Source: Nymphaea colorata
Lineage: Eukaryota; Streptophyta; Magnoliopsida; Nymphaeales; Nymphaeaceae
Length of the DNA: 64,000 nucleotides
Direction: 5' to 3'
NCBI RefSeq assembly: GCF_008831285.2
Contig: NC_045140.1
Span: 2,025,528-2,089,527 of the forward strand
In this document: positions 49,504 to 61,415 of the stretch, piece after piece
Layout of the letters: each line of letters opens with the position of its first letter
Numbering within the stretch: the first letter of the stretch is position 1
Position numbers and translations under genes: made by a program
The notes under the pieces: generated by a model
What the model was told of the DNA's origin: nothing
The model's database searches: none
The model's input: only the letters and a program-made list of their open reading frames with translations

Positions 49504-50499
49504 AACTTGCAAATACTAGAAATTACAGATGCCATGACTTTCATGGATAGAGAATTTGAAAGATTACATGAGCGTTATGGGTGTGCCTCGCATGACTAAA
49601 AGTTTTGAAAATTTTCAAGATTGTCCCTTGTATTTGAACATCTTTGCAAATTTTGAGACAACTTGTGGTTTGACTCTTGCCTTCAATTGGTAAAAAGATG
49701 TTTCTAATCATACTTTTTCTTGAGAAGGCAAATTCTATCTTCATCTTTGCTCCTCATCTTGGTTATAGAGACAATCTTAGTATAGGTATTCATGAATACT
49801 ACCTTTTAGGGGAACAATTGAGAAGAGAAAACCAATGTACAAAAGTTGTTCAGGGTTACCCCTACCTAGGAGGAAAAGAAAAATTATATTTTTTAAACTT
49901 TTGAAGTACATTTACAAAAAAAATTTAAAAAAAATGTTCTAACATACAATCTCACTTATGCATCGACAATATTGATCTTATGAAAAGCTGTGAATTGTAT
50001 CTTATGGGAATATCTCAAAAGAATTATGCGCTTGGAACTTAAGTATGATTGCTTAGAGAGAAAAATGTGAAGGTGTTGTTATCTCAAGTTGTGGAAATAT
50101 GATCCTGAACATCGTGAGAAATATTTAAAAAAAAATTCAGGATCATTTAGGGTCCCAAAAGATCCATAACTAGATGCCCAAAATTCAGATCAAAAGATTT
50201 TTCGCTTAACTCCGTCGCTTTATAGCGTTTTGAAAATAATTTTGTTGAGAAGAATACTTTGAAATTAAACATTTTACTGATCGTATACGTAAACTGGTAT
50301 CCTCTTGTTGCCATGTCCAAAGTTAGAAGATCGTAGCATTGCATTCAATAGATCAAATATAAGGAAATTATTTTCCATATCATTAAATTCATTATAACAG
50401 CATAATGTAGAAACGAAGATAGTCATAGGAAGTCGAACAATAGCTTTTTCATCCATGAGGCCGATTGATGCGGGCACAAGTAGAAACCACCGCATAGTG

Positions 50500-50885
50500 C
50501 AACTACTAATCAAGCCTACTTCGAGGAAGGCTCGCTGATCCCAGCCCACATCCCATCAGCCGGGTAAGGCTCACCTCGAGCATAGAGTGAGGAGGGAGGG
50601 GGTTCAGGGCTCACCTCGAGCGTGCATGGCAATCATAGAGTGAGGAGGGAGATACCTCGAAGTGGCTGCAGCCTCTCCCTCTTTCCTTCTATCCTTAGGG
50701 TCTAAGACTACTTTGGGGTCCAGATGAAGAACAAGGCATTTGATCAATTAGTGTGTTGTGCATCTACCATTTGCATTGTTTGCAGTTCAAAAGAATAGTG
50801 TCCACTGAAATGAAATTGGCAATCTTGACTTTCACCGGCCTCCTGTCTAACCAGTTGCGCTATGCCCTTTAGAGATAATTAGGAG
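50500..50885 (-). mobile_element. SINE-like element with degenerate tRNA-like head
   Basis: On the minus strand it begins AAAGGGCATAGCGCAACTGG, resembling the A-box head of the SINE at 20518-20785. Its body holds two direct copies of CCCTCCTCACTCTATG ... GCTCGAGGTGAGCC. No clear B box or target duplication. Confidence 0.4.
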
Positions 50886-51479
50886 ATAGCAGAGCTCCCT
50901 ATTTGTATCCACATCACCATTTACTTTACCATTTCATTCTTTTTGTAGAGAGATCATGTCTCACCAATCCTAATTTCTCTAAGAACACCTTTGTTGGGTT
51001 TTTTTTTTTTTTTTATATATATTCATTCCAACGATTGAAAGATATGCGCTTCTTTAATTGTTATCTAGCTCAAGATCTCGTTTTGTTTATTGGACTCATA
51101 TAAGTTTATGGGCGATGTGTAACTTCCTCTTTCATGCACATGTGATCTCCTTAGTCATACCAACTTTAAGTTGTGCTTCATTTTTTTTTTGGGTTAGTTT
51201 TTGTCTTAAAATACGCTAAGAAAATTGCATGTGCCTATGATATATACATTATTTTTGGAGAAAGCTCACCATCGAAGACAAATTCTAGGGTTTTGTCTTC
51301 ACCTTAGACGTGCATACTCACCTTTCTAACATGACATGGGAAGCTATTTCTTAAACAATACGTTGGTCAGAGCATGCAAGTCTATTTTAAAATAAAAAAT
51401 GGTTCTATGCGGAGTAGCGACATAACCTTGGTTTGTTAGTTCAGCCATTACTTTTTGTATGTCCCTTAGATTTAAAGTG

Positions 51480-51650
51480 AGTAGGAGGCTACCTTTTACC
51501 TCTTAAGGTGATGAAAGGCCAAAGCTTCCACCCAAACCATATCCTCTTAAGACACAACACCTGTTTTTGATGTTTTGGGGTTCCGTTCCCACCATGTTCC
51601 AACTTGCGTGCCAATGGTCCTCTTTAGGGATTCGAAACAGAAATAGACCG
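51480..51650 (-). mobile_element. SINE-like fragment, same family as 16761-16922
   Basis: On the minus strand GGCTGGTAAGCGGTC (A-box-like) and TTTCGAATCCC (B-box-like) precede a body matching the insertion in the OTU intron. No target duplication recognised. Confidence 0.5.
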
Positions 51651-52284
51651 CTTACCAGCCCCTTCCCCATTTGTTGTGCCAATCTTTTTTGGGGATCTTA
51701 TTTTCATTCCACTGAAATTTATCGGTTTAGTGCACGATTTCCAAATATCAAACTTGGATAAATTCGGAGAAAGATTCAGACCTAGGAGAATCATTTGGTT
51801 GCCAAGATTACACTTTCCAATCTGGAATATAAATTTCCAGCATGATCTATTCATCCATCCTCTCTTGAAATCAGCAGAATACCACCTTTTCAGTTCTAAT
51901 TGGATGAAGTTTGAGTGAGGGATTTTCTTCTTGTTGAACTTGCAGACTCTAAGAAGTTTGCAGTACTTCTACATGAATTTGAGCACGAGATCTACGTTCT
52001 CTAGGACTTGCTGTTTATTTGTTTCCTCCTTTAGCGCAATCGCCAACAAATATACAATAAAAAAAAGAAAGATAAAAATTAACTTAAGAATGCAGCAAAT
52101 CTGAACCTCCATGCAACTAACTATAAAGTTAAACTTGACAATGGAATTCCAAATCATACCCGCAGGAGGATAGGGCCTCAAACCCTTTTAGTAAAACATA
52201 TGCAAAATTGATATACATCAAGCAGTTAGACAACACTTAAGAATAGTTAATCCCAGCAACAGCTTGAAAAGTTGATGCGAGCTT

Positions 52285-52475
52285 TGGAGAGAGAACTTTT
52301 AAATTATAATTTTTGATGAAAATAGTAGACATGACACACCAAGAATAAAACTTTGCTAAACTCTACTTAAACGGCAAGTATGGGTCGATCAACAGAAGAA
52401 CAGGGTTAAGATAGAGGAATTCTCATTCAAATTTATCTTTATTAGTTGTACATAAACAAGTTCAAACAACTAATA
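52285..52475. repeat. Dispersed repeat, copy 2 (with 34500-34705)
   Basis: Same orientation as the first copy, followed by a short (GA)n tract. Confidence 0.88.
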
Positions 52476-53299
52476 GAGAGAGAGAGAGAGAGCAAACCAA
52501 TTCAGCTTTTTTTTAGTCTTTTCATACTGATTCAAGAAAAAAAATAGATCAAAATCAGTTTGTGTCATTAATTTAGTTTTATATCGCCAAAACTAATATC
52601 GTGCTTGACTCGGCCGAGCCAGCCAAGTGTTGTTGTGGATCGCTTGGATCCTAACCCATGACCCAATAACTGAACGATCTTGATCCAACTCAGGCGATTC
52701 TCGAGTCTGATCACCAGGTTTGCCAACTATGAGTTGATGTCTTGTGAATTAGAAATAAAAATCGGCCACCTATCAGTTCCTACCCATCCTTTGCACCAAC
52801 TCCCTCGTGTATTCAATATTTAAACAGTTGTTCACACAAAAGCACACTCAAGCAACTCGAATCCAAGCTAAACTAATAATCCTAAACTACTCTTGCTCGA
52901 TGAAATTCCACTGTAGGTGTTGTTCACTCGTTTTGATCATCAAATGCACAACATGGGTGTAAGGTCACAAACCTTGAAATTAATAACATAAGAACTAAGT
53001 TCCAGTATCTTTTGAAAACAGATATAAACTAATGCAAACTGGAAGAAAAATCAACCTAACCAAAGTAACTCACCACACCATGCCAACCCTATGTATGCAG
53101 AATGAGTACTTTATAAACTATCATATCAGACAATAGACTAATGAATTATATAAAATAATTATTCTTAACTCCAAATCAGACCAAAGACTTGCTGGACAGA
53201 TGCTTCACATGCTGTTTCAGATGACAAAAATATAGAAATTCAAGTGAAAGGTCCAAACTACCTTTATATTATGTAGAAAGTGGCATTCTAAACAAATTC

Positions 53300-53755
53300 A
53301 TGAAAACTATCGACACCCCAAAGAATCGACGAGAAGCTGCAAGAATTCGACGCCAAGCAACTCGAGCTCGATGACAGTCGACTTATGCGTCGATCTTAGT
53401 AATGAAAATGCAAAAGAGAGTGAGAAAGACAGATTTAACGTGGTTGGGCTTGTTAAGGCCTACGTCCACGGCTATAAGGCACTCAGGCTCTATTCTTATT
53501 GACAAGGAAGAAGATGATGTACAATGACAGAAATGAGTTCCTTTTATAGAGAAAAAATCACGTTTTATCATAGGCAACATTTTTCTTGCTTAGATTAGAT
53601 GAAATCCTTGATTAATCCCAAGATTGTGGTATTTCTTTTCTTCAGATCTTGCTGCCTTTTTCATCCGATCATAATCCAATTACCAACTCTTTATCCGTTT
53701 TCTGATTGTCGTTATCTTCTCCAACGGATTTGTTGCTCTACCATTTTCTTTAACA
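53300..53755 (-). mobile_element. Solo LTR, probably Copia-type
   Basis: On the minus strand it starts TGTTAAAGAAAATGG at 53755. A TATA box TATAAAAGG lies at 53548-53540, followed by a transcript-leader region with GTGGACGTAGGCC and CCACGTTAAATCTG. These words, in the form of a conserved CCACG/ACGTGG block, are common in the U5 region of plant Copia LTRs as I know them. No primer-binding site, second LTR or polyprotein is adjacent. The left boundary is uncertain and no 5-bp target duplication was found. Confidence 0.55.
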
Positions 53756-54611
53756 CGTAGGACGACTGCTGCAATGTGTCGAAAAGATGGGAGCCACTAA
53801 AGCGTTGCAAGAGGGTCATGCCGGCGCCTGTGGTGAGCACCATTCTGCTATCACAGCGATAATGAAATAAGTGAAGGCTGGCCTACCATGAACATGTCGA
53901 GCATGTAAAGAAGATGACTAAGTAGAACATATTGCGGACAGTATTCAACTTGAAAGAAAAATTATGCTGTTAGATACCTAACACATCAGAAAAATTATAG
54001 AATTGAAAAATCATATATTTCAAAAGATATTGGCCCATAAGTTCATAAACGTTCGACAATATTCTGTCATATTTCTGCAACTTTCAGAAACTAGTTGGCA
54101 AATTAGTAACAAAAATCATGTCAAATGATTTGCTATACTGTAAAAATTTTACAGCAAAATTCTGTTGAAAACTTTTCAGATCATTTGCAGATCATGTTCA
54201 GATCATTCTTTATTGACGATTGCATACATGTCAGAAAAAAAGGGAAAAATTCGATCGTTAATTGATGAAGAATAAACTTTACTGATGTTTACATGCTGTA
54301 AATAAATGCTATTTGTCGATAAATGCCTTTATCGACGTCCAAAGAACATAATTAACTGACGTTTTCTTTCGTCAGTGAAAACTCTTTATCCATAGGTAAC
54401 AGTTCCTGTCCACGTCCAGATAACGTCAGAAAAAAAAATTACCTAAGGCAGCATCAATGATTCGAACGCTTCAAACTAGTTCCTGTTATGCCATATTTAC
54501 TGTTACCAAACAAGAGACAGAGGCAGATGGAATCAAACAGACCGGCATATTGAAGAAATAATTTACAAATAATCACAAAATTAAATGGCATGTAAGAGGA
54601 AGATAAAAGGA
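53756..54611. other. Intergenic spacer
   Basis: AT-rich. Several short words containing CGTCAG and CGATAAA occur near 54250-54430, but no gene or element boundary is visible. Confidence 0.45.
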
Positions 54612-54619
54612 CATAGAAG

Positions 54620-54815
54620 CAGGGGCGAAGGCAGGTGGTGCCTTTGTGGGGCATACCCACTCTTTGAAACCTCAATCCAGTGTTAAAAACTTATGTGAAA
54701 TTGGGCCCAGTTATATAAGATAGTCCAAAGTCCCGTCACTGTCCTATGGTCAATCAAAAATTTGTTAACAATATAGTGCCACTTGCATTAAAAAAAAAAA
54801 TCTGGCTCCACCCTG
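54620..54815. mobile_element. hAT-type MITE with perfect 8-bp target-site duplication
   Basis: 196 bp with terminal inverted repeats CAGGGGCGAAGGCAG and, from the right, CAGGGTGGAGCCAG. It is flanked by CATAGAAG at 54612-54619 and 54816-54823. Known: hAT elements make 8-bp duplications, and plant members often begin CAGGGGCGGAGCCA. Non-coding. Confidence 0.85.
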
Positions 54816-55459
54816 CATAGAAGATGCTAAAACATTAATCAAACTTTTATCCCTTTGATATTACAACTGAAATAAAAAGGACTGCGTCATCATTTGATGA
54901 AAAATTTGAAAACAAAAAGGCACCATTTGACCATGATATCGGAATTTGAGGGTATAAGATTCACAAGCCCCACAAAAATGTGCTTTCAACATGTCATGTC
55001 ATATAAAATAAAGTAGTACAAAGGCACATTAGTGGGCCAAACAAATATGGACATCAACTATTGGCATGTATCATGAGGGGAACTGAGAAGGCGTCGGGAA
55101 GCCTTCAATGAAAAGAGAATTCGTACATGCTAAATGCATGAAATTACTTGCAACAGTTACAAGCGGCAAGAAAAAGTATGCACACAACTGAAGTGAGTGT
55201 GTCCAAGTTGATCTTCGAGCTTATCATGCATGTTTCTCATTCAGCATGTCACATCCTGCTTCTAATGTGTTTACTTTTTCCTTCACTTGAGCATTTTCTT
55301 TGCGAAGTTCTCTATTGCCTGGACTGGCATCAGAAAACTGCAAAGGGCTTACACCTGGCCCCATTGTCTGTTCCCGACTATCTTGATCTTCCCCCATCTC
55401 CTGACATAGCACATCATCGTGTCCAGGTGCATCAGATACTCCTTGAGGTCAGCTAGCAA

Positions 55460-55493
<34 letters not shown>

Positions 55494-55501
55494 GCACACA
55501 C
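55460..55501. repeat. (TA)n(CA)n compound microsatellite
   Basis: TA units pass into CA units with one CG interruption. Confidence 0.9.
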
Positions 55502-55885
55502 AAGATGTCAATAAAAAAATATCAACACTTACAATAACGGTTGGTCTCCGAATTAGAAGAAATGGCATTATTGCTGGTTCGAGTAGCAATGAAGACCTGA
55601 AAACTAAACATTGGAATAAATAGTTTTTTCATGTAATTTAGTTATAGTTCAATATATTCAAATTAATTCTTTATGAATCCTTAAAATTTAAAATGACAAT
55701 TTACCAGTGTTGCCATAAATCTTGCAAAGCTCTATGTGGCGGTGGTGTCTTGGTATTTTTGCTTTGCACATGCTTGTGTGAAGCAGGAATAAGCCAAGGG
55801 GTGGGGCATTACAGCTCAAGGTTTTACATTGCTGGTGAGAAGCAAAGTCTCTCGTCCTGGGCACAATGTCTTGAGTAATGAATCA

Positions 55886-55939
55886 AAGAAGAAGAAGAAG
55901 AAGAAGAAGAAGAAGAAGAAGAAGAAGAAGAGGAAGAAA
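55886..55939. repeat. (GAA)n microsatellite
   Basis: About 15 near-perfect GAA units, extending into GGAAGAAAG. Confidence 0.93.
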
Positions 55940-57536
55940 GTTTTGCATTGGTATCTTTGAGTTTCGTCAATTATCCATTACATAGGAACGGCTTTTGAAG
56001 TCTGACATTCATGTTCTACAGTATAGTTTATGTAGAAACATAGTCCATATTGTCTCATAAATAAGTGAACACCATTGTTAAATCTAAATTGTTCATGTAC
56101 TCATCGAACAAATGAAAGAGATGTCTAACATGGAGTTAATTAATCAGTTTGCATTATGAAGCATGTTCTGAAAAGCAGGAAGATGGTGGAAATTCAAGAT
56201 GCTTAAACAATGCATATACTTGGAAAATTACCATGATTCAACATCAGATCTGTTTTGACGACCTTGAATTTTGATTCAATAATAAAAAAAAATCTACAAA
56301 AAAAATTGCACCTCAAACTAGAATTGGAATGACAATTCCAGTTCTGCTTTTACTTTGTGTTTGATAATCAGGAATTTTGATTCCAGAATTGAAAATGATG
56401 TGTTTGATCAAACACGAATTAAACTTCTAGAATTGATGAATTAAAACCATATGTTTTAAAGAGAGACTAAAAAATTCTAAAATTATGGAATCATAACTCC
56501 ATCCCCTAAGGTAGAATCACAATTTTAGTATTTTGATTCAAGGATAAGTCCATCATTCTGAAATCAAAATTCTTTGCTTGATAACACAAGTCTCATTTCA
56601 TTAAAAATGATAATTTTAATTTTAAAATTCCACAATGCCGGCCTCATCAAATACCCTCTTAAGGAAAGTCATTCCCACCTTAGAGGAGACAAATCAAGAA
56701 GTAAATCTCAAAAGTTGGCAAGACTAGTGTTAACTCAAAAATTGAGGGATGTATTTTATCTTTCCCTTGCTGTACTTTGTATCTCTTGTGCAATCATCTA
56801 CGTATGTATTCTACCCAAAATCTCCATATATATCTCTAGTGTGACTCATTTAATCTTAATACAAAAATTCGTATAGTTCTCCTTCCATTACTGTTTGCTC
56901 TTTAAAGGGAAATCAACAAGCATACTGAAGATGACTGCATGGACCCTACAGTTCTCTAGTATCTCTAACAAGGACAAAACGATTTGATATATGAAAGCGG
57001 TACATAAACTCTATCAAAAATTCCCAACTTGTAAGAAAAAACCAATCTGGAGAATTGTGTTTGTGTACATCAGGGTACATATAAAGAGCCAACTTAGGAT
57101 GCATGAGGAGCTTTTTTGTAGTATATGAATACAAACAGCTCGGTTGATGAAGGTTTCACGGCGACATGGGGCTGAAAGTCAGGTCAGTAACTTGTAAAAA
57201 ATATTATTATAATGTGGGTGAACAGATGGGTGTGTAAAAGCCACCTAGACACGCACGCTGATCATGCACTCCTTATGCCATAATTCACGATTAAAGCTCA
57301 TAAATATAGAAGATGTAGCAGAAAAATACGCGGAGGTGCCTTTTCTCGAAACACGGAAGTTGTACGTGGCCAAAAATCGAAGTGGAAAAATATCAGATCC
57401 ACTTTCTCATTTCCGCACAAAAGTAAGCTTCTTAGCTAAGGACACAAGATTCTGAACATGCTTTTCTTCATGTTAATAGTTAATATTTTCAACAATTTTA
57501 ACAGAGGCCAACCCCCTTTTATTTTAAAGTTTTATA

Positions 57537-58275
57537 GGGGCGGAACTACAATGTTTGAAAAGATTAATAGGTAAAATTTAAATTTCGAAAACTTCAACAG
57601 GAAGGAGAGCCATGGCCTCCTCCTCTGGCCCTTTTGACAACATGGTGAGTCACATGGACAAGGATTGATGTTTTGTATAGGAGTTGTTTGACAATAAGAA
57701 CACTACATGAGTGTTCCTCAAAAAATTAAGGCACATTCGTGTAATACTAGTTCAGAACACTAGAACCTCGGACTAGTGTTTCATGAATAAGATTAGGAGT
57801 AACTAGTGTTATATGAATGTTTCTCAATTTTTATCGACGCAGCTCAAGACTCTAGAGGAAGGAAGAATGGGGGGCCTTCGGGCCTCGCTTCGAGCGGTGG
57901 AATGATCCTCTCGCTCACCCGAATTCGTAGGATAAATTCATGAAACATTCACGTAATGTTTCTGTTACCAAAAAATCTCATAGAAGTGTCAAGAGTAAAG
58001 TACATGCAATCTAAAAATGTTTGATGTTTTGATATATGCACGAATAATTTGTTTTCTTCTTTGGCTTGATGACTCAAGATGGTCACAACTTCGATGCTAA
58101 TGTCTACGCACTGGGCAGCCATGTTGTAGCTGGTGTGAGCAATTGCCCATGCCACTAAATTTACATGGTCTTCATATAACAACTTTATTAATTTTTTATT
58201 TTTTATATTCTTTATTAAAGTTTGAAATTTAAACTTAAAAGATCTTTTAATCAAAATTTTTTAACTTCGCCACTG
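57537..58275. repeat. Nested hAT-like, MITE-like and SINE fragments
   Basis: 57537-57660 begins GGGGCGGAACTAC, like a hAT end. 57690-57980 has GAACACTACATGAGTGTTCC and similar words at both sides. 57835-57921 is a SINE body fragment. 58085-58275 carries GTGTGAGCAATTGCCCATGCC and ends TTCGCCACTGTG, like the MITE at 24118. Boundaries are not resolved. Confidence 0.4.
57835..57921 (+). mobile_element. SINE body fragment, same family as 20518-20785
   Basis: CGACGCAGCTCA(A/G)GAC, GAATGGGGGGCCTTCGGGCC, TCGC(TT)...GCGGTGG and CCTCTCGCTCACCC occur in the same order as on the minus strand of the full element. The tRNA-like head is missing. Confidence 0.75.
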
Positions 58276-58700
58276 TGTTACTCTGGCTCACAGAAAAAGG
58301 TTAGCGAAATCATGAAACAGATGCTAATGTGAAGCGTGCCAGCCGCTTGCTCAACTAGCTCGCTATATATACCAACCGGGCTTTGGAGGCGTATGATTAT
58401 TCTATTATCCTCAACAATATATTATGTCTCTCTCTCCTTAGTCATGACTTGTTGTCTTTACTTGAATTTAACTTTTATTTTTCTGTTGAAAAGTACACAG
58501 ATAGAAATTAATCCCGCATGGAAGAGATGCATCTCTAATCCATGCATGACTTTGGGCTTCCAAGAGCTCGCCGATTGCTTGGGAAGTTAGCGGCGTGTCC
58601 GGAAATTTAGGTAAGGCCGGACATGCACGAACTTAAACGCAACTCCTGTGTTAAAAAAAAAGAAAAAAAAAAGTAGGATCCACAAATTCAAGTTTACAAG

Positions 58701-58820
58701 AAGGAAGGCCTTTCTCGGGATTGAAGAAGCCATGAACATGAAGGATGGCCTTTCTCGGGATTGAAGAAGCCATGAACATGAAGGATGGCCTTTCTCGGGA
58801 TTGAAGAAGCCATGAACATG
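58701..58820. repeat. Three tandem 40-bp units
   Basis: GGCCTTTCTCGGGATTGAAG begins at 58707, 58747 and 58787; the copies are nearly identical. No gene overlaps with confidence. Confidence 0.96.
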
Positions 58821-58889
58821 AGATTATCCCGAAGAAACTATGCACCTATAAGAAAGCGCCATTCTCTTGGTAGATGCACCAAGTGCCGG

Positions 58890-58891
<2 letters not shown>

Positions 58892-58949
<58 letters not shown>
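58892..58949. repeat. (TA)n(GA)n compound microsatellite
   Basis: About 23 TA units then GA and GAGT units. Confidence 0.93.
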
Positions 58950-61415
58950 TGAGTGAGTGTGCACACGAATGTGTGCTCTCATCCACTAAAACATTCAACT
59001 TATGATGATATATATATGTGTGTGCGCGCCCGCTCTCATCCACTAAAACATCCAACTTGCGTTATTGATGAAGTTAACTTAGAAATCTTTATCCCATGTC
59101 CTGCTTCATCTAGCTACAGTTGAAAGTAAATCTTCCAATATAAGTCGCGTAAACATTTAAAAGTAATCAAATGTTGATTGTTGAATATTAGAGAAGCAGG
59201 AACCTGGGTACGAAAAAAGGCTTAGTACTTTACAGCTTCTTTTATCGATGGTGTTTGACCCAGCTGTCATAGAAATTTAATTAATTAAGGAGAAAGTTGA
59301 TTTGCATCGCTACTCCTGTAAACTTTTCTCAAGGTAATCGTACGTATTAGACTTTATTAGCTAAACTGGCTAGAGGTTACATTAGTAGTTCAGATGGACA
59401 GAAGCCACTTGAAGAAAGGTCCAAGTCGTCGATCATTTCTTTGTTTTCAGGGTTTAAAGTTGTTTCTAGACTCGAGTAAACTCATAGTACACTCATCAAT
59501 TAGAATGTCATGTTACAAATGGTGTTCATGACAATCGAATTAGTAACTAGGCTCTCACTACACCGTATCAACTACACTATGCTCCTCTGAGTTAAAGGTT
59601 GCATTATTAGTTGCCAAAACACTATCGACAATTAATTTTGTAGGACATCAACCAATTTAAATTGTCATATTATTTTTGTGAAGCTGTCTAGGCACTTTGA
59701 ATAATTAACCTACACATCTCGAAATGATCATTCTATTGTGAATGTCGTTCTTTTTCTTTTAATTAAATGGATGATCGCATTCACCCAGTCATCAGTTTTT
59801 AAAACTTAATATTAAGGCTGATTTCGCATTAAGCGGTATGACACCATATGCATAAATAGTAAATAATTTATCTACTTCTCTTATCCATTCTTCCCATTCA
59901 TTACTTGTTGTGATACCATGTGCAAATTAATGAATTTAACTGCCGGCTCTCTTTCTCTCCGTAAAAGCGATCGATTGAGCTCGGCCATATAGATGGCCCG
60001 TCATAGATGGTAGTACTCATTAAAATCTGTTGACTTTTGAATAAGTTTTAGGGAAATTCTCGGAAGTACTCCTAAAGGTTTGTTAGTAATTAAAGCACCT
60101 GAACGTTCGATATTGTTGAAGAACACAACTAAGTTTTTAAGAGTTTTTGCAAAAATATTCATACGTATAAATAAATTGGCATTTTTAATAAATGAATAGC
60201 ATATTGGCTGAAAAAACCTGCACTGTTTTCCTCAGTCCTTATAAAATCCTATATGAAAAGTAGAACATATATCTTTTGAGTTGATTATTAATGTTAGATA
60301 CCAACCATACCTAGCTAGTTTTATAACTCTTTACTTTCCATTTCCGATGTCAATTTCTTATGTTTTTATTTATCTCAAAGTCATTCTTAAGTAAATGGTC
60401 GGACTCCCTCTCTGATTGAATTTAACAGGGTTTGTTATCCAATTACTTAACGGTTTCTAATTTTAGAATGCATTTGTCCAAGTAAGAAAAAAACTGGAGA
60501 TGGATCTGGCAAGCTTCAAAATGAAAGGACGGATCTGGAATATAGCTAATAAAATGAGGATGGTCATGGAAATTTTAATTTCGAAATTGAACTACTACTT
60601 TTTTTCATCGTTTTGACAAATTCATGTTTAGCCTGTTGAAATTATTAAGAGAAGCTTTGAAATTTTACCAAGAGAAACAATCTTTACCTTTAACTTAAAG
60701 ATAATTCAGGATATAAATAAGAAAACAGGAATGATTTTAGAAACTATACTATACAAAATTATTTACCTGCTATCTTTTTTCCATAAAACTAGCCGCAGGA
60801 TGCATCTCCATGTTGAGAAAGCCTATAAATCATCCTAAAAACATGACTTCTTGCGACATAGATAGAATTTTTAAAAAAGTAAGAGTATCAATCTTTCTGG
60901 CTGATAAACATATTTGAGCATAAAAAAAATTATACCATTCATTGGATTTTTGTTTATGAAGACTGATACATGCAGTGACAAACCTAACATTTTAATTCAG
61001 ATCTCGTACTCGCAAGAGGGTTTAAGTCGGGCTTTTCCCCTCCCAAATCAAAAGAAAAGGGAAAAGAAGGATCACGTTGATTAATCTTAGTTTGGTTATA
61101 TTTTAGAGGATGATTGAGTAGAAGGATGAAATAGTTCAATCCTTTGTGGAAGGAAGATGAACTTAAAAGTTAGAATAGTAAAAAAAAGTTTGAAAAATAG
61201 GTAGTAAGGGATTATTATGAAAAAATGTTGACTATTATAATTGGCTTCAGCCGAGTGACCGCATGGTCCATAGGCGTTCAAATAGCCATCTTGCCGGATC
61301 TCCGCCTTCTCAATTGGCTCGAGATGTGTTCCGAATTGGTCTGCTTTCTCTAGTTAACTTTTTCTGTAGCTTAAACTTCAGAGAGAAAGAGAGAGAGGGA
61401 AGGAGGAGGAGGAAA
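58950..61415. other. Spacer and promoter region of the GT47 gene
   Basis: AT-rich and gene-free. 59515-59593 on the minus strand has GGAGCATAGTGTAGTTGATAC and CTAATTCGATTG, resembling a SINE A box and B box. About 61255-61415 is the probable 5' leader of the GT47 gene, ending in a GA-rich stretch before the ATG. Confidence 0.45.
59515..59593 (-). mobile_element. SINE tRNA-like head fragment
   Basis: A-box-like GCATAGTGTAGTTGATAC and B-box-like TAATTCGATTGTC with the spacing seen in the SINE at 20518-20785. No body or target duplication identified. Confidence 0.4.

Larger units (their letters stand above)
48373..53300. other. Spacer downstream of Cactin
   Basis: The Cactin 3' UTR, with a small 28-bp duplication near 48624-48676, then gene-poor DNA. 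Seen: a CA/TA tract with the direct repeat GCCATGACTTTCATGGATA (49470 and 49531), SINE-like sequence at 50500-50885 and 51480-51650, and a dispersed repeat at 52285-52475. A 91-codon minus frame at 50274-50549 and an 80-codon plus frame at 51676-51918 match nothing I know. Confidence 0.45.
54824..57530. other. Intergenic spacer
   Basis: No gene supported. A 62-codon minus frame at 55224-55412 ends in a Glu/Lys-rich heptad-like stretch (NRELRKENAQVKEKVNTLEA), perhaps the tail of a decayed transposase. 56300-56680 is an AT-rich block with GTGTTTGATAAT and TCAAATACCCTCTTA, probably another Tourist-like MITE. Microsatellites are listed separately. Confidence 0.45.

Noticed and set aside
50274-50549. 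91-codon minus-strand frame
   Set aside because: No recognisable family, and it overlaps a SINE-like block.
55224-55412. Glu/Lys-rich minus frame resembling the tail of a plant transposase
   Set aside because: Too short and compositionally biased to support an element call.
58701-58820. Considered as a CRISPR array
   Set aside because: The 40-bp units abut without unique spacers, and the DNA is eukaryotic nuclear.
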